This document shows positions 20,321 to 31,002 of a stretch of DNA of 64,000 bases, piece after piece. How positions within the stretch are numbered: the stretch's first letter is position 1; the number at the start of each line of letters is the position of its first letter. The translations under genes were made by a program, and so were the position numbers. Where the stretch lies: positions 310,001 to 374,000 of the forward strand of contig NZ_SRLB01000001.1 in assembly GCF_004745635.1 (NCBI RefSeq). The letters run 5' to 3'. A model generated the notes under the pieces. The model saw only the letters and a program-made list of their open reading frames with translations. It was not told the DNA's origin and made no database searches. The DNA is from Methylobacterium nonmethylotrophicum (GTDB lineage: Bacteria; Pseudomonadota; Alphaproteobacteria; Rhizobiales; Beijerinckiaceae).

Positions 20321-22450
20321 ATGTACCACGCGATCGTCTTCCTGCCCCTGATCGGCTTCCTCGTCGCCGGCCTGTTCGGGCGCCGCATCGGCCCGCGGGC
20401 CAGCGAGGTGGTCACCACCGGCATCCTCGTCTTCGTGGCGCTCCTGTCCTGGATCGCCTTCTTCGAGGTGACCGGCGGCCACGGCCACGGCGCCACCAAG
20501 CACCACGTCGCGACCTGGTTCACCGCCGGCGACCTCGTGGTCGACTGGGCGTTCCGGGCCGACACGCTCACGGCGGTCATGCTGGTGGTGGTCAACAGCG
20601 TCTCGGCGCTCGTCCACCTCTACTCGATGGGCTACATGCACGAGGACCCGCACCGGCCGCGGTTCTTCGCCTACCTGTCGCTGTTCACCTTCGCCATGCT
20701 GATGCTGGTGACGTCGGACAACCTCGTCCAGATGTTCTTCGGCTGGGAGGGCGTCGGCCTCGCCTCATACCTCCTGATCGGCTTCTGGTACGAGAAGCCC
20801 TCGGCCAACGCCGCGGCGATGAAGGCGTTCATCGTCAACCGCGTCGGCGATTTCGGCTTCTCGCTCGGCATCTTCCTCTGCTTCGTGCTGTTCGGCGCGG
20901 TCGCCTTCGACGGCATCTTCCCGAAGGTGCCCGAGCTCAAGGACGCGACGTTCCACTTCCTCGGCTACGACTGGAACGCGCTCACCCTCTGCTGCCTGCT
21001 GCTGTTCATGGGCGCGATGGGCAAGTCGGCGCAGTTCCTGCTCCACACCTGGCTGCCGGACGCGATGGAGGGCCCGACCCCGGTCTCGGCGCTGATCCAC
21101 GCCGCCACCATGGTGACCGCCGGCGTGTTCATGGTCGCCCGCCTGTCGCCGCTCTTCGACGCGGCACCCAACGCCCTGATTGTCGTCACGGTGATCGGCG
21201 GCATCACGGCCTTCTTCGCCGCCACCGTCGGCCTGGTGCAGAACGACATCAAGCGGGTCATCGCCTACTCGACCTGCTCGCAGCTCGGCTACATGTTCGT
21301 GGCGCTCGGCGTCGGCGCCTACGCGGCGGGCGTGTTCCACCTCTTCACCCACGCCTTCTTCAAGGCGCTGCTGTTCCTCGGGGCCGGCTCGGTCATCCAC
21401 GCGATGCACCACGAGCAGGACATGCGGAACATGGGGGCGTTGCGCCGCTACATCCCCTTCACCACCGCCATGATGGCGATCGGGACGCTGGCGCTCATCG
21501 GCTTCCCGTTCACAGCCGGCTTCTACTCCAAGGACGCCATCATCGAGGCGGCCTACATGTCGACCCGGCCCGGCCACGTGCTCGCCTTCCTGGCGACCGT
21601 GATCGCGGCCTTCTTCACCTCGTTCTATTCCTGGCGCCTGTTCTTCCTGACCTTCGAGGGCCAGGCCCGCTGGCAGAACGCGCACGGCCATGCGCACGGT
21701 CATGACGACCACCACGCCGACGCGCATGCCGCGCAGCATCCGGTGCTTGCCCACGCCTCCGCCGAGGCCGACGGCGCGCCGGGCCACCACGAGGGCGTCG
21801 CGCACGACGACAAGGGCCATGACCTCGAGTCGCCTTCGCATTCGGCGATCGAGCACCACGACCACGCCCATACCCCGCACGAGAGCCCGCGGGTGATGAC
21901 GATCCCGCTGGCGATCCTCGCCGCGGGCGCGCTCTTCGCCGGCCTGGTGTTCAAGAACCGGTTCATCGGCGAGGGCATGGACGAGTTCTGGAAGGGCGCG
22001 CTGGCGCACGGCCCCGACAACCACATCATGCACGACATCCACAACGCGCCGGGCTGGGTCCAGAACGCGCCCTTCGTGATGCTGGTGCTGGGCTTCCTGC
22101 TCGCCTTCTGGATGTATATCCGCCGGCCGGAGCTGCCGCACCAGCTCGCCGAGAGCCAGCCGCTGCTGTACCGCTTCCTGCTGAACAAGTGGTACTTCGA
22201 CGAGATCTACGACCGGATCTTCGTCCGCCCGGCGAAGGGCTTCGGCGAGTTCCTGTGGAAGGTCGGCGACGGCCGCGTCATCGACGGGATGGGGCCGAAC
22301 GGCATCGCGGCCCGCGTCGTCGACGTGACCCGCGGCGTGGTCCGCCTGCAGACCGGCTACGTCTACCACTACGCCTTCGTCATGCTGGTCGGCGTCGCCG
22401 CCCTGGTGAGCTGGTACCTCTTCACCGGCGTCTCCGCGGCCGCCCACTGA
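20321..22450 (+). CDS. nuoL: NADH-quinone oxidoreductase subunit L with His-rich insert
   Basis: The 709-aa antiporter-like proton-pumping subunit has about 15-16 helices plus the long lateral helix at its C-terminus. Conserved parts include [41 protein letters not shown] and [17 protein letters not shown]. Between helices, at about residues 453-523, lies a soluble loop very rich in His, Asp and Glu ([26 protein letters not shown]). Such loops occur in some relatives; the length and His content here are notable and could bind metal. Confidence 0.97.
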   Translation: MYHAIVFLPLIGFLVAGLFGRRIGPRASEVVTTGILVFVALLSWIAFFEVTGGHGHGATKHHVATWFTAGDLVVDWAFRADTLTAVMLVVVNSVSALVHLYSMGYMHEDPHRPRFFAYLSLFTFAMLMLVTSDNLVQMFFGWEGVGLASYLLIGFWYEKPSANAAAMKAFIVNRVGDFGFSLGIFLCFVLFGAVAFDGIFPKVPELKDATFHFLGYDWNALTLCCLLLFMGAMGKSAQFLLHTWLPDAMEGPTPVSALIHAATMVTAGVFMVARLSPLFDAAPNALIVVTVIGGITAFFAATVGLVQNDIKRVIAYSTCSQLGYMFVALGVGAYAAGVFHLFTHAFFKALLFLGAGSVIHAMHHEQDMRNMGALRRYIPFTTAMMAIGTLALIGFPFTAGFYSKDAIIEAAYMSTRPGHVLAFLATVIAAFFTSFYSWRLFFLTFEGQARWQNAHGHAHGHDDHHADAHAAQHPVLAHASAEADGAPGHHEGVAHDDKGHDLESPSHSAIEHHDHAHTPHESPRVMTIPLAILAAGALFAGLVFKNRFIGEGMDEFWKGALAHGPDNHIMHDIHNAPGWVQNAPFVMLVLGFLLAFWMYIRRPELPHQLAESQPLLYRFLLNKWYFDEIYDRIFVRPAKGFGEFLWKVGDGRVIDGMGPNGIAARVVDVTRGVVRLQTGYVYHYAFVMLVGVAALVSWYLFTGVSAAAH

Positions 22451-22472
22451 CCTGACCGGAGAACAGAGAATC

Positions 22473-23993
22473 ATGCTCGGCCTCGGGATCCTCTCCGGCC
22501 TCCTCATCCTGCCGCTCGTCGGCGCCGCCTTCATCCTGACGCTCGGCGGCGACGAGAGGGCGGTCCAGCGCAATGCCCGCTGGGCGGCGCTGATCACCAC
22601 GCTCGCCACCTTCCTGCTGTCGCTGGTCGCCTGGGGCCGCTACGACACCGCGACCGCGCAGTTCCAGCTCGTCGAGACTCATGCCTGGCTGACCGAGACC
22701 ATCCGGTTCAAGCTCGGCGTCGACGGCTTCTCGATGCCGCTGGTGCTGCTCACCACCTTCCTGATGCCGTTCTGCATCGGCGCCTCCTGGCTCTCGATCG
22801 AGCACCGGGTGAAGGAGTACTTCGTCGCATTCCTGGTCCTCGAGACCACGATGATCGGCGTGTTCTGTGCCCTCGACCTGGTGCTGTTCTACCTGTTCTT
22901 CGAGGCCGGCTTGATTCCGATGTTCCTGATCATCGGGATCTGGGGCGGGAAGCGCCGGATCTACGCGTCGTTCAAGTTCTTCCTCTATACCCTGCTCGGC
23001 TCGGTGCTGATGCTGCTCGCCATCATGGCGATGTACTGGCAGGCCGGCACCACCGACATCCCGACCCTGCTGCAGACCCGGTTCCCGGCGAACATGCAGA
23101 TCTGGCTCTGGCTCGCCTTCTTCGCCTCCTTCGCGGTGAAGATGCCGATGTGGCCGGTCCATACCTGGCTCCCCGACGCCCATGTCGAGGCGCCGACCGC
23201 CGGCTCGGTCATCCTGGCGGGCATCCTCCTGAAGATGGGCGGCTACGGCTTCATCCGGGTCTCGCTGCCGATGTTCCCGGACGGCTCGCACACTTTCGCG
23301 CCGCTGGTCTACGCGCTGTCGGTCGTGGCGATCATCTACACCTCGCTGGTCGCGCTGGTTCAGTCGGACATCAAGAAGCTCATCGCCTACTCGTCGGTGG
23401 CCCATATGGGCTTCGTGACGCTCGGCCTCTTCACCATGACCGAGCAGGGCATCCAGGGCGCCCTGTTCCTGATGATCTCGCACGGCATCGTGTCCGGCGC
23501 GCTGTTCCTCTGCGTCGGCGTGATCTACGACCGGATGCACACCCGCGAGATCGCGGCCTATGGCGGCCTCGTCAAGCGCATGCCGCTCTACGCGGTGGCG
23601 ATGATGGTGTTCACCATGGCCAATGTCGGCCTGCCGGGCACCTCCGGCTTCGTCGGCGAGTTCCTGGCGATGCTCGGCGCCTTCCGGGCGAACCCCATGG
23701 TGTCGTTCTTCTCGGTCTTCGGCATCATCCTGTCGGCGGCCTACGCGCTGTGGCTCTTCGCCCGCGTGGTGTATGGCAAGCTCGAGAAGCCGAGCCTCCA
23801 GGGCATCACCGACCTCGACCGCCGCGAGATGCTGATCCTCGCCCCCCTGGTGGTGCTGACGATCTACTACGGCGTCCATCCCGGCCCGATCCTCGACGTC
23901 TTCGCGCCCTCGACCGACGCGCTGATGCAGGGCATGCGCGCCGCCCTCTCCACGACCCAGACCGCCGCGGCGGCCCTGCCGGTCCCGCACTGA
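22473..23993 (+). CDS. nuoM: NADH-quinone oxidoreductase subunit M
   Basis: The 506-aa antiporter-like subunit shows the pump signature [24 protein letters not shown] split by usual spacing, [21 protein letters not shown] and [13 protein letters not shown] conserved Glu lies in the fifth helix region ([10 protein letters not shown]). It starts 22 bp after nuoL and ends 10 bp before nuoN. Confidence 0.97.
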   Translation: MLGLGILSGLLILPLVGAAFILTLGGDERAVQRNARWAALITTLATFLLSLVAWGRYDTATAQFQLVETHAWLTETIRFKLGVDGFSMPLVLLTTFLMPFCIGASWLSIEHRVKEYFVAFLVLETTMIGVFCALDLVLFYLFFEAGLIPMFLIIGIWGGKRRIYASFKFFLYTLLGSVLMLLAIMAMYWQAGTTDIPTLLQTRFPANMQIWLWLAFFASFAVKMPMWPVHTWLPDAHVEAPTAGSVILAGILLKMGGYGFIRVSLPMFPDGSHTFAPLVYALSVVAIIYTSLVALVQSDIKKLIAYSSVAHMGFVTLGLFTMTEQGIQGALFLMISHGIVSGALFLCVGVIYDRMHTREIAAYGGLVKRMPLYAVAMMVFTMANVGLPGTSGFVGEFLAMLGAFRANPMVSFFSVFGIILSAAYALWLFARVVYGKLEKPSLQGITDLDRREMLILAPLVVLTIYYGVHPGPILDVFAPSTDALMQGMRAALSTTQTAAAALPVPH

Positions 23994-24003
23994 GTTTCTC
24001 GCG

Positions 24004-25449
24004 ATGAACGCCGCTCAGATCGTCCTGCCCGCCATCGGGCCCGCCCTGCCGGAGCTGATCCTGTCGGTCGGCGTCCTGGTGCTGATCCTCTACGGCGCCT
24101 TCAAGGGCGAGCGCTCCACCGAGGGCGTCAGCGTCGGTGCCCTGATCCTGCTGATCCTCGCGCTGTTCGCGGTGGTCAGCCAGCCCTTCGGCACCAAGGT
24201 CACCACCTTCAACGGCTCCTTCATCGTCGACGGCTTCGCCCGGGTGATGAAGGCCCTGACCCTGATCGGCTCGGCCGCCGCGATCCTGCTCGCCAAGGAG
24301 CATTTCGAGCGCGAGCGCATCGCCCGGTTCGAGTACCCGATCCTGATCGTTCTCTCGACGATCGGCATGATGGTCATGGCCTCCGCCAACGACCTGATCG
24401 GGCTCTATATGGGCCTCGAGCTGCAGAGCCTGGCGGCCTACGTCATCGCCTCGTTCCACCGCGACGACCTGCGCTCGACCGAGGCCGGCCTGAAGTACTT
24501 CGTGCTCGGCGCGCTCTCCTCCGGCATGCTGCTCTACGGCGCCTCGCTGGTCTACGGCTTCACCGGCAGCGTCTCGTTCCCGCACATCGTCACGGCGCTC
24601 CGCGAGGGCTCGGGCCTCGGCGTGGTGCTGGGCATCGTGTTCGTCGCCGCCGGCGTGTCGTTCAAGCTCGCCGCCGTGCCGTTCCACATGTGGACGCCGG
24701 ACGTCTACGAGGGCGCGCCGACCCCGGTCACCGCCTTCTTCGCCTCGGCCCCGAAGATGGCCGCGATGGCGATGGCGGTGCGGGTCTTCGTCGGCGCCTT
24801 CCCGACGGTGACGCCCGAGTGGCAGCAGATCATCGTGTTCGTGTCGATCGCCTCGATGGCGCTCGGCTCCTTCGCGGCGATCGGCCAGCGCAGCCTCAAG
24901 CGCCTGATGGCGTACTCCTCCATCGCCAATGTCGGCTATGCCCTGATCGGCCTCGCCGCCGGCACGCAGGAGGGGATCCGGGGCGTCGTGATCTACATGG
25001 CGATCTACCTCGCCATGACGCTCGGCGCCTTCGCGGTGATCCTGTCCCTGCGCCGCGGCCGCCAGATGTACGAGACCATCGACGACCTCTCGGGCCTGTC
25101 GCGCACCCATCCTTTCGTGGCGTTCCTGCTCGCCATGATGATGTTCTCGCTCGCCGGCATCCCGCCGCTCGCCGGGTTCTTCGCCAAGTTCTACGTCTTC
25201 GCCGCGGCCATCAAGGCGAACCTCGTGACCCTGGCGGTGATCGGCGTGGTGACCAGCGTGATCGGCGCCTATTACTACCTGCGCCTCGTCAAGGTGATGT
25301 ATTTCGACGAGCCGGCGGAGGCCTACGAGCCGATGGGCCCGGGGCTGCGCATCGTGCTCGGCCTGTCGAGCGTGGTGGTGCTGCTGTTCTGGCTCGTGCC
25401 GGCGCCGCTGGTGGGCCTCGCCGGAACGGCCGCCCGGTCGCTGTTCTAG
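24004..25449 (+). CDS. nuoN: NADH-quinone oxidoreductase subunit N
   Basis: The 481-aa, 14-helix antiporter-like subunit is the last of the operon. Conserved blocks are YMGLELQSLAAYVIASF, KLAAVPFHMWTPDVYEGAPTPVTAF, LKRLMAYSSIANVGYAL and FSLAGIPPLAGFFAKFYVF. The birA start follows only 4 bp after the stop, so birA is probably co-transcribed. Confidence 0.97.
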   Translation: MNAAQIVLPAIGPALPELILSVGVLVLILYGAFKGERSTEGVSVGALILLILALFAVVSQPFGTKVTTFNGSFIVDGFARVMKALTLIGSAAAILLAKEHFERERIARFEYPILIVLSTIGMMVMASANDLIGLYMGLELQSLAAYVIASFHRDDLRSTEAGLKYFVLGALSSGMLLYGASLVYGFTGSVSFPHIVTALREGSGLGVVLGIVFVAAGVSFKLAAVPFHMWTPDVYEGAPTPVTAFFASAPKMAAMAMAVRVFVGAFPTVTPEWQQIIVFVSIASMALGSFAAIGQRSLKRLMAYSSIANVGYALIGLAAGTQEGIRGVVIYMAIYLAMTLGAFAVILSLRRGRQMYETIDDLSGLSRTHPFVAFLLAMMMFSLAGIPPLAGFFAKFYVFAAAIKANLVTLAVIGVVTSVIGAYYYLRLVKVMYFDEPAEAYEPMGPGLRIVLGLSSVVVLLFWLVPAPLVGLAGTAARSLF

Positions 25450-25453
25450 CGGC

Positions 25454-26254
25454 ATGACCTTCGTGCTCGACCCCGCGGCCGTGGCCGCGGGATACCGTAT
25501 CGAGGTCCATGACAGCCTCGGCTCGACGAGCACGCAGGCCCTCGCGCGCGCGCGCGCCGGCGAGCCCGGGCCGCTCTGGGTCGTCACGGGCGAACAGACC
25601 GGCGGCCGCGGCCGGCGCGGCAAGGGCTGGAGCTGGGTCGCCGGCAACCACGCCGCCAGCTTGCTCTGGCCGGTCCCGCCGGGCCTTGCCCCGGACAGGG
25701 TCGCGACGCTCGGCTTCGTCGCCGGCGTCGCGGTGGAGCGGGCGCTACGCCGCGCCTGCGGCCCGGGAACCGACGGGCGCGCTCCCGACTTCCGGCTGAA
25801 ATGGCCGAACGACGTGCTCCTCGACGGTGCCAAGCTCGTCGGCATCCTGCTCGAGATGGAGACCTTGCCCGGCCGCGGCGCCTTCGTGACCGTGGGGGTC
25901 GGCGTCAACGTCGCGGGCGCGCCGGACGGGCTGCCCTACGCGGCGACGTCCCTGGCGCAAGCCGGCTACGCCGTCGATGCGCCGGGATTGTTTCGCCTGC
26001 TCACCGGTGCCTGGGTCGAGGCGGAGCGGATCTGGGACGAGGGCAGGGGGTTTGCCGGCATCCGCGAGGCGTGGCTCTCGGCGGCCGCAGGCCTGAACGG
26101 GCCGGTGAGCGTCCAGACCGGCGGGCGCATGGTGTCCGGGATCTTCGAGACGATCGACGAGGGCGGCAGGCTGGTCGTCCGCTTGGCCGAAGGCGACCGC
26201 GTCGCGGTCACCGCCGGCGAGGTGCATTTCGGGACGGCCGCCACCGCGGCCTGA
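25454..26254 (+). CDS. birA: Biotin--[acetyl-CoA-carboxylase] ligase, catalytic type without HTH
   Basis: The 266-aa enzyme attaches biotin to carboxylase carrier lysines through biotinyl-AMP. Key motifs are the ATP/biotin loop GGRGRRGKGWSW, RLKWPNDVLLDGAKLVGILLE with the catalytic Lys, and a C-terminal SH3-like part (SGIFETIDEGGRLVVRL). It lacks the N-terminal DNA-binding domain of bifunctional BirA, so it should not repress biotin genes. The position between nuoN and rnj is common in alphaproteobacteria. Confidence 0.95.
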   Translation: MTFVLDPAAVAAGYRIEVHDSLGSTSTQALARARAGEPGPLWVVTGEQTGGRGRRGKGWSWVAGNHAASLLWPVPPGLAPDRVATLGFVAGVAVERALRRACGPGTDGRAPDFRLKWPNDVLLDGAKLVGILLEMETLPGRGAFVTVGVGVNVAGAPDGLPYAATSLAQAGYAVDAPGLFRLLTGAWVEAERIWDEGRGFAGIREAWLSAAAGLNGPVSVQTGGRMVSGIFETIDEGGRLVVRLAEGDRVAVTAGEVHFGTAATAA

Positions 26255-26461
26255 CGGGACCGACGGGGAGCGGAGCGGCGCCGGAACGGCGACGACGTCC
26301 CCCGGACAGCGCGGAATCTTCCGGCGGGGCGCCTTCCGGCGCCGCCGCCGCGCGGCCGTTCCCGGCCGCACACGCAACATGACGGCGCCGCGACCGTGGC
26401 GGCAGACGAGGCCGTTCCTTGAGTGGGACCGCGACGGCGGTCCGTGCAGTGATGGTACGTG

Positions 26462-28135
26462 ATGTCGAACAAGGGAGATGAGTTGATCTTCGTGCCCCTC
26501 GGCGGGGTCGGCGAGATCGGCATGAATGCGGCGCTCTACGGCTTCGGGCCGCCGAAGCACCGCAAGTGGATCATGGTCGACCTCGGCATGGGCTTCGCCA
26601 GCGAGGAGCACATGCCGGGCGTCGACCTGATGTATCCGGACCTGAGCTTCGCCGAGGAGCAGCGCGAGAACCTGCTCGGCATCCTGATCACCCATGGCCA
26701 CGAGGACCATATCGGCGCCATCGGCGAGCTGTGGCCCAAGCTGAAGGTGCCGGTCTACGCCACCCGCTTCACCAAGAACCTGATCGAGGCCCGCCGCCTC
26801 GGCGAGCCGGGCGCCCCGAAGGTCGACCTGCGCGAGGTGCCGGCGGACGGCCGCCTCGACCTCGGGCCGTTCTCGATCGAGTACGTGCCGGTGGCCCACT
26901 CGATCCCGGAGTCGAACGCGCTCGCCATCCGCACGGCGCTCGGCCTGGTGCTGCATACCGGCGACTGGAAGCTCGACGACACGCCGGTCGCCGGCAACTC
27001 GACCTCCGAGGAGACGTTTTCGCGACTGGGCGAGGAGGGCGTGCTGGCGCTGGTCTGCGATTCGACCAACGTCACCCGCGAGGGCCGCTCGCCGAGCGAG
27101 GCGGAGGTGGCGAGCCATCTCGCCGAGCTGATCCGCAACGCCCCGCACCGGGTCGCGGTCACGACCTTCGCGTCGAACGTCGCCCGCATGCGCGCCGTCT
27201 GCCTCGCCGCCCAGGCCTGCGGCCGCGACGTCGTGGCGGTCGGTCGCGCCATGGACCGGGTGATCGACGTCGCCCGCGAGTGCGGCTACCTCGACGGGCT
27301 GCCGGACATCCGCGGCGCCGAGGCCTACGGCTACCTGCCGCGGGAGAAGACCGTGGCGCTCCTGACCGGCTCGCAGGGCGAACCGCGGGCGGCGCTCGCC
27401 CGCGTCTCCCGTGACGAGCATCCGGAGATCGCCCTCACGCCCGGCGACCGGGTGATCTTCTCCTCGCGGGCGATCCCCGGCAACGAGCGGGCGGTCGGTG
27501 CGATCATCAACGACCTGATCGAGGCCGGCATCGAGGTCATCACCGACCGCACCGAGCTCGTCCACGTCTCCGGCCATCCGCGGCGCGACGAGATGGCGGC
27601 GATGTATCGCTGGACCAAGCCCCGCATCGCGGTTCCGGTGCACGGCGAGGCCCTGCACCTGGCCGAGCACGCCACCTTCGCCCGCAAGCAGGGCGTCGAC
27701 ACGGTGGTCAAGGCCCGCAACGGCACCCTGATCCGCCTCGCGCCGGGCGAGCCGGAGATCGTCACCCACGTCAAGAGCGGGCGGATCTTCAAGGACGGCA
27801 ACGTGCTGGTGGATTCGAACGACCGCGCGATCCCGGAGCGGCGCAAGCTCGCCTTCACGGGCATCGTCTCGGTGGCGATCGCGCTCGACCGCAACGGCGA
27901 GCTGAAGGGCGAGCCCTCGATCGACCTGATGGGCCTGCCGAGCTACGGCCGCAAGGGCGAGGTCATCATCGACGTCGTCGGCGACGCCGTCGAGCGGACC
28001 GTCAACGGCCTGTCGCGGGTCAAGCGGCGGGACTCGGAGGCGGTGGAGAACGCCGTCGACCGGGCGATCCGCTCGGCCGTCAACGAGGTCTGGGGCAAGA
28101 AGCCCGCCTGCCACGTGATGGTGGTGGAGGTGTGA
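26462..28135 (+). CDS. rnj: Ribonuclease J
   Basis: The 557-aa metallo-beta-lactamase/beta-CASP nuclease processes and degrades RNA, with 5'-3' exo and endo activity known for the family. It has the zinc motif THGHEDHIGA, a further His in PVAHSIPES, LHTGDWKLDD, and the beta-CASP motif region ending HVSGHPRRDEM and VPVHGEALHL, then a C-terminal domain. I use ATG 26462; a GTG immediately before it is also possible. It lies about 200 bp after birA, and no gene occupies that gap. Confidence 0.96.
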   Translation: MSNKGDELIFVPLGGVGEIGMNAALYGFGPPKHRKWIMVDLGMGFASEEHMPGVDLMYPDLSFAEEQRENLLGILITHGHEDHIGAIGELWPKLKVPVYATRFTKNLIEARRLGEPGAPKVDLREVPADGRLDLGPFSIEYVPVAHSIPESNALAIRTALGLVLHTGDWKLDDTPVAGNSTSEETFSRLGEEGVLALVCDSTNVTREGRSPSEAEVASHLAELIRNAPHRVAVTTFASNVARMRAVCLAAQACGRDVVAVGRAMDRVIDVARECGYLDGLPDIRGAEAYGYLPREKTVALLTGSQGEPRAALARVSRDEHPEIALTPGDRVIFSSRAIPGNERAVGAIINDLIEAGIEVITDRTELVHVSGHPRRDEMAAMYRWTKPRIAVPVHGEALHLAEHATFARKQGVDTVVKARNGTLIRLAPGEPEIVTHVKSGRIFKDGNVLVDSNDRAIPERRKLAFTGIVSVAIALDRNGELKGEPSIDLMGLPSYGRKGEVIIDVVGDAVERTVNGLSRVKRRDSEAVENAVDRAIRSAVNEVWGKKPACHVMVVEV

Positions 28136-28146
28136 GGGCACCCTGA

Positions 28147-28315
28147 CCCTCCCCCCTCTGCGGGGGAGGGGGGCCCTGCGTCAGCGGGGGCCGGGAGAGG
28201 GGCAGCGCGACGCCGGTCCGGGTGTCGCCCTTCATCACGGTTGCGACTCCTCCGGAAGCGGCGTCCCCTCTCCCGGCTCGCTGCGCTCGCCACCCTCCTC
28301 CGCAGAGGGGGGAGG
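28147..28315. repeat. Palindromic intergenic repeat (C/G-rich family)
   Basis: Outer arms of a C-rich then G-rich palindrome at 28147-28170 and 28293-28315 are complementary to each other, and inner arms (CCGGGAGAGGGG and CCCCTCTCCCGG) also pair. The whole can fold as one long hairpin with branched arms. A related element lies at 36053-36238. It occupies the rnj-mce gap and may act as a transcript end or be a REP-type mobile repeat. Confidence 0.65.
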
Positions 28316-28431
28316 AGATCACCGGCGCTTCTCGTGTCACCGTCTGCGCGCAAAGACGGTCCTTGCCGTAGCGCCACCCCGCACCGCACCCTAGAACCAA
28401 CAACGCCCCAGGGAGACGGAGGAACATCCCC

Positions 28432-28836
28432 ATGATCGGCAGGCTCAACCACGTCGCCATCGCGGTGAAGGATCTCGAGGCCGCCGCGAAGGTGTATCGC
28501 GACACCCTCGGGGCGGTGCTGTCGCCGCCGCTGCCGCAGCCCGAGCACGGCGTCACCGTGATCTTCGTCGAGCTGCCCAACAGCAAGATCGAGCTGCTCG
28601 AGCCGCTGGGCACCGACTCGCCGATCAACGCCTTCCTGGAGCGCAACCCGGGCGGCGGCATCCACCATGTGTGCTACGAGGTCGACGACATCCTGGCGGC
28701 CCGCGACCGGCTGAAACGGGAGGGCGCCCGCATCCTCGGCTCGGGCGAGCCGCGCATCGGCGCCCATGGCAAGCCGGTGCTGTTCCTGCACCCGAAGGAC
28801 TTCCTCGGCACCCTGGTCGAGCTGGAGCAGGCGTGA
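28432..28836 (+). CDS. mce: Methylmalonyl-CoA epimerase
   Basis: The 134-aa vicinal-oxygen-chelate protein interconverts the (S) and (R) forms of methylmalonyl-CoA. Metal ligands appear in LNHVAIAVKDLEAA (His), HHVCYEVDDI (His) and TLVELEQ (Glu), and GIHHVCYEV is typical of the family. The enzyme serves the propionyl-CoA or ethylmalonyl-CoA route. Its stop overlaps the GTG of the DUF1467 gene. A glyoxalase-like paralogue is possible but the motif set favours epimerase. Confidence 0.92.
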   Translation: MIGRLNHVAIAVKDLEAAAKVYRDTLGAVLSPPLPQPEHGVTVIFVELPNSKIELLEPLGTDSPINAFLERNPGGGIHHVCYEVDDILAARDRLKREGARILGSGEPRIGAHGKPVLFLHPKDFLGTLVELEQA

Positions 28837-29171
28837 CCCTCACCCGGATCCTCGACCGCGCCACCGCCTCGATCCCCCGCACCCTCGCGGTCTGCATCGC
28901 CCTGATGCTGCCGGCGCTGGCGCTCGCGGTGTGGGGCTTTCGCCTCAGCGGGTTCGGGGCGGGCGCCCTCTACTTCGTGGTATGGTGGACGCTGCTCTTC
29001 GCGGTGCTGCCGTTCCGGGCCGCGCCGGACGGCAGCGAGGTCGTGGTGCCCGGACAGGATCCCGGGGCGCCGCATCGGCCGCAGATGCGCCGCAAGGCGG
29101 TCTGGACCACGCTCGTGTCCGACGTCGTGTTCATCGCGGCAGTGGCGGCCTTCCCGCTCGCCGGATTGTAG
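28833..29171 (+). CDS. DUF1467 family membrane protein, 112 aa
   Basis: The GTG start overlaps the mce stop (GTGA). Three hydrophobic stretches are visible: AVCIALMLPALALAVWGFRL, GAGALYFVVWWTLLFAVLPF and LVSDVVFIAAVAAFPLAG. The loop VVVPGQDPGAPHRPQMRRKA is diagnostic of DUF1467, a small inner-membrane family restricted to alphaproteobacteria, usually found between mce and proS. Function is unknown. Confidence 0.9.
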   Translation: MTLTRILDRATASIPRTLAVCIALMLPALALAVWGFRLSGFGAGALYFVVWWTLLFAVLPFRAAPDGSEVVVPGQDPGAPHRPQMRRKAVWTTLVSDVVFIAAVAAFPLAGL

Positions 29172-29243
29172 CAGGTCGCGGCCGTTCAAGGTCGCGACCG
29201 GCACAATGCAGCATCGCCCCTGAACACGGAAGTGCAAAATAAA

Positions 29244-29269
29244 AAAGCAAGGCTCGGAAGCCTTGCTTT
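29244..29269 (-). terminator. Strong intrinsic terminator, best oriented for the minus strand
   Basis: An 11-bp perfect stem (AAAGCAAGGCT at 29244-29254, complement at 29259-29269) with a 4-nt loop. Read on the minus strand it is followed by TTTATTTTG, adding to the stem's own three U, so the U-run is long; on the plus strand only TTTG follows. It may therefore work in both directions, ending the DUF1467 unit weakly and a minus-strand unit strongly. Confidence 0.8.
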
Positions 29270-29295
29270 GTAGCTTTCTGAATGTTTTCACCAGC

Positions 29296-29424
29296 CTATG
29301 CTCTGTTATTCACCCGTTCGGGCTTTGAAGCTGGTTTTTCCTCCCGAGACTCGGACCTTGCGCGGCGCCGTTCGGCCTGCCTGCGCATCATCGCGATGCC
29401 GCTTATAGGAAGAAGAATTCGCAT
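29296..29424 (-). CDS. Putative basic micro-protein, 42 aa, followed by terminator
   Basis: ATG at 29424 is preceded by GGAGG and AGGTGA. The frame reads [20 protein letters not shown], continues [14 protein letters not shown] and ends ERVNNRA before TAG. The strong minus-strand terminator lies 27 nt downstream, which supports a transcript from this strand. The peptide is hydrophobic at its start and highly charged later. It could instead be a small RNA with a chance frame. No family is recognised. Confidence 0.45.
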   Translation of the reverse strand: MRILLPISGIAMMRRQAERRRARSESREEKPASKPERVNNRA

Positions 29425-29663
29425 TGTCACCTGCCTCCGAGCAGGTTGATGCGTTTTTTTGCATGGCCGGCGCATTTTCCTGCTCCGACCCGCGGCAGAC
29501 GCGCGTCCCACCCCCACCCGCGCGGGCCCGGCGCGTTTCATATTTTGCGAACGGGACCGGAAGCGTGCAAAAGGGCGGTCCCGGGGGGGTCCCCCGCGGC
29601 GGGGAGATGCCCCCGCGGCGGGGAGGCGCCCGCGAAGCCACGCCTGCCACGCCAAGGTCCGAC

Positions 29664-30998
29664 ATGCGTCTCAGCCGCTATTTCCTGCCCATCCTGCGCG
29701 AGACGCCCAAGGAAGCCGAGATCGTCTCGCACCGCTTGATGCTGCGCGCCGGCATGATCCGCCAGGAGGCCGCCGGCATCTACGCGTGGCTGCCGCTCGG
29801 CCTGCGGGTGCTCAACCGGGTCACCGACATCATCCGGGCCGAGCAGGACCGCTCGGGCGCGGTGGAACTCCTGATGCCGACGATCCAGTCGGCGGACCTG
29901 TGGCGCGAATCCGGCCGCTACGACGCCTACGGCAAGGAGATGCTGCGCATCAAGGACCGGCACGAGCGCGACATGCTGTTCGGGCCGACCAACGAGGAGA
30001 TGATCACGGCGATCTTCCGCTCCGCCGTGCGCTCGTACAAGGATCTGCCGAAGAACCTCTACCACATCCAGTGGAAGTTCCGCGACGAGGTGCGGCCCCG
30101 CTTCGGCACGATGCGCTCGCGCGAGTTCCTGATGAAGGACGCCTACTCGTTCGACCTCGACCAGGCCGGCGCGCGGCATTCCTACAACAAGATGTTCGTG
30201 GCGTATCTCCGCACCTTCGCGCGGCTCGGCCTCAAGGCGATCCCGATGCGGGCCGAGACCGGGCCGATCGGCGGCGACCTCTCCCACGAGTTCATCATCC
30301 TGGCCCAGACCGGCGAGAGCGAGGTCTTCTGCGACCGCGCCTATCTCGACTTCCCGACGCCGGACGCTAGGACCGACTTCGACGACGTCGCCGGCCTCCA
30401 GGCCACCGTCGATCACTGGACCTCGCGCTACGCCGCGACCTCCGAGATGCACGACGCGGCGGCCTTCGCGGAGGTGCCGGAAGGGGAGCGGATGGCCGCC
30501 CGCGGCATCGAGGTCGGCCACATCTTCTATTTCGGCACCAAGTACTCCGAGCCGATGGGCGCGAAGGTCACCGGGCCGGACGGGCAGGAGCGCCCGGTCC
30601 ATATGGGCTCCTACGGCATCGGCCCGAGCCGGCTGGTAGCGGCGATCATCGAGGCGGGCCACGACGAGGCCGGCATCGTGTGGCCGGACGCGGTGGCGCC
30701 GTTCGACGTCGCGCTCCTCAACCTCAAGGTCGGCGACTCCGCCACGGATGCGGCCTGCGCCAAGCTCCAGGGCGAGCTGGAGGAGGCCGGCCTCACCGTT
30801 CTGTATGACGACCGCGACGAGCGCCCGGGCGCCAAGTTCGCCACCGCCGACCTGATCGGCCTGCCCTGGCAGGTCGTCGTCGGCCCGAAGGGCCTGGCCG
30901 AGGGCAAGGTCGAGGTGAAGCGCCGCGCCACCGGCGCCCGCGAGACCGTTGCGCCCGACGCCGTGCCGGCGTTCCTGCGCCAGAACCGGGCGGCCTGA
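29664..30998 (+). CDS. proS: Proline--tRNA ligase, short alphaproteobacterial form
   Basis: The 444-aa class II synthetase charges tRNA-Pro. Class II motifs are visible: motif 1 region [14 protein letters not shown], motif 2 [24 protein letters not shown], and motif 3 [14 protein letters not shown], followed by an anticodon-binding domain ([19 protein letters not shown]). It lacks the editing insertion of the long enterobacterial type, as expected for alphaproteobacteria. ATG 29664 gives [15 protein letters not shown], the normal N-terminus. lolC begins 4 bp after the stop. Confidence 0.97.
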   Translation: MRLSRYFLPILRETPKEAEIVSHRLMLRAGMIRQEAAGIYAWLPLGLRVLNRVTDIIRAEQDRSGAVELLMPTIQSADLWRESGRYDAYGKEMLRIKDRHERDMLFGPTNEEMITAIFRSAVRSYKDLPKNLYHIQWKFRDEVRPRFGTMRSREFLMKDAYSFDLDQAGARHSYNKMFVAYLRTFARLGLKAIPMRAETGPIGGDLSHEFIILAQTGESEVFCDRAYLDFPTPDARTDFDDVAGLQATVDHWTSRYAATSEMHDAAAFAEVPEGERMAARGIEVGHIFYFGTKYSEPMGAKVTGPDGQERPVHMGSYGIGPSRLVAAIIEAGHDEAGIVWPDAVAPFDVALLNLKVGDSATDAACAKLQGELEEAGLTVLYDDRDERPGAKFATADLIGLPWQVVVGPKGLAEGKVEVKRRATGARETVAPDAVPAFLRQNRAA

Positions 30999-31002
30999 GC
31001 CG

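Noticed and set aside
29424..29663. In-frame N-terminal extension of ProS
   Set aside because: The 80 extra codons are low-complexity and unlike any synthetase; ATG 29664 gives the normal family start.
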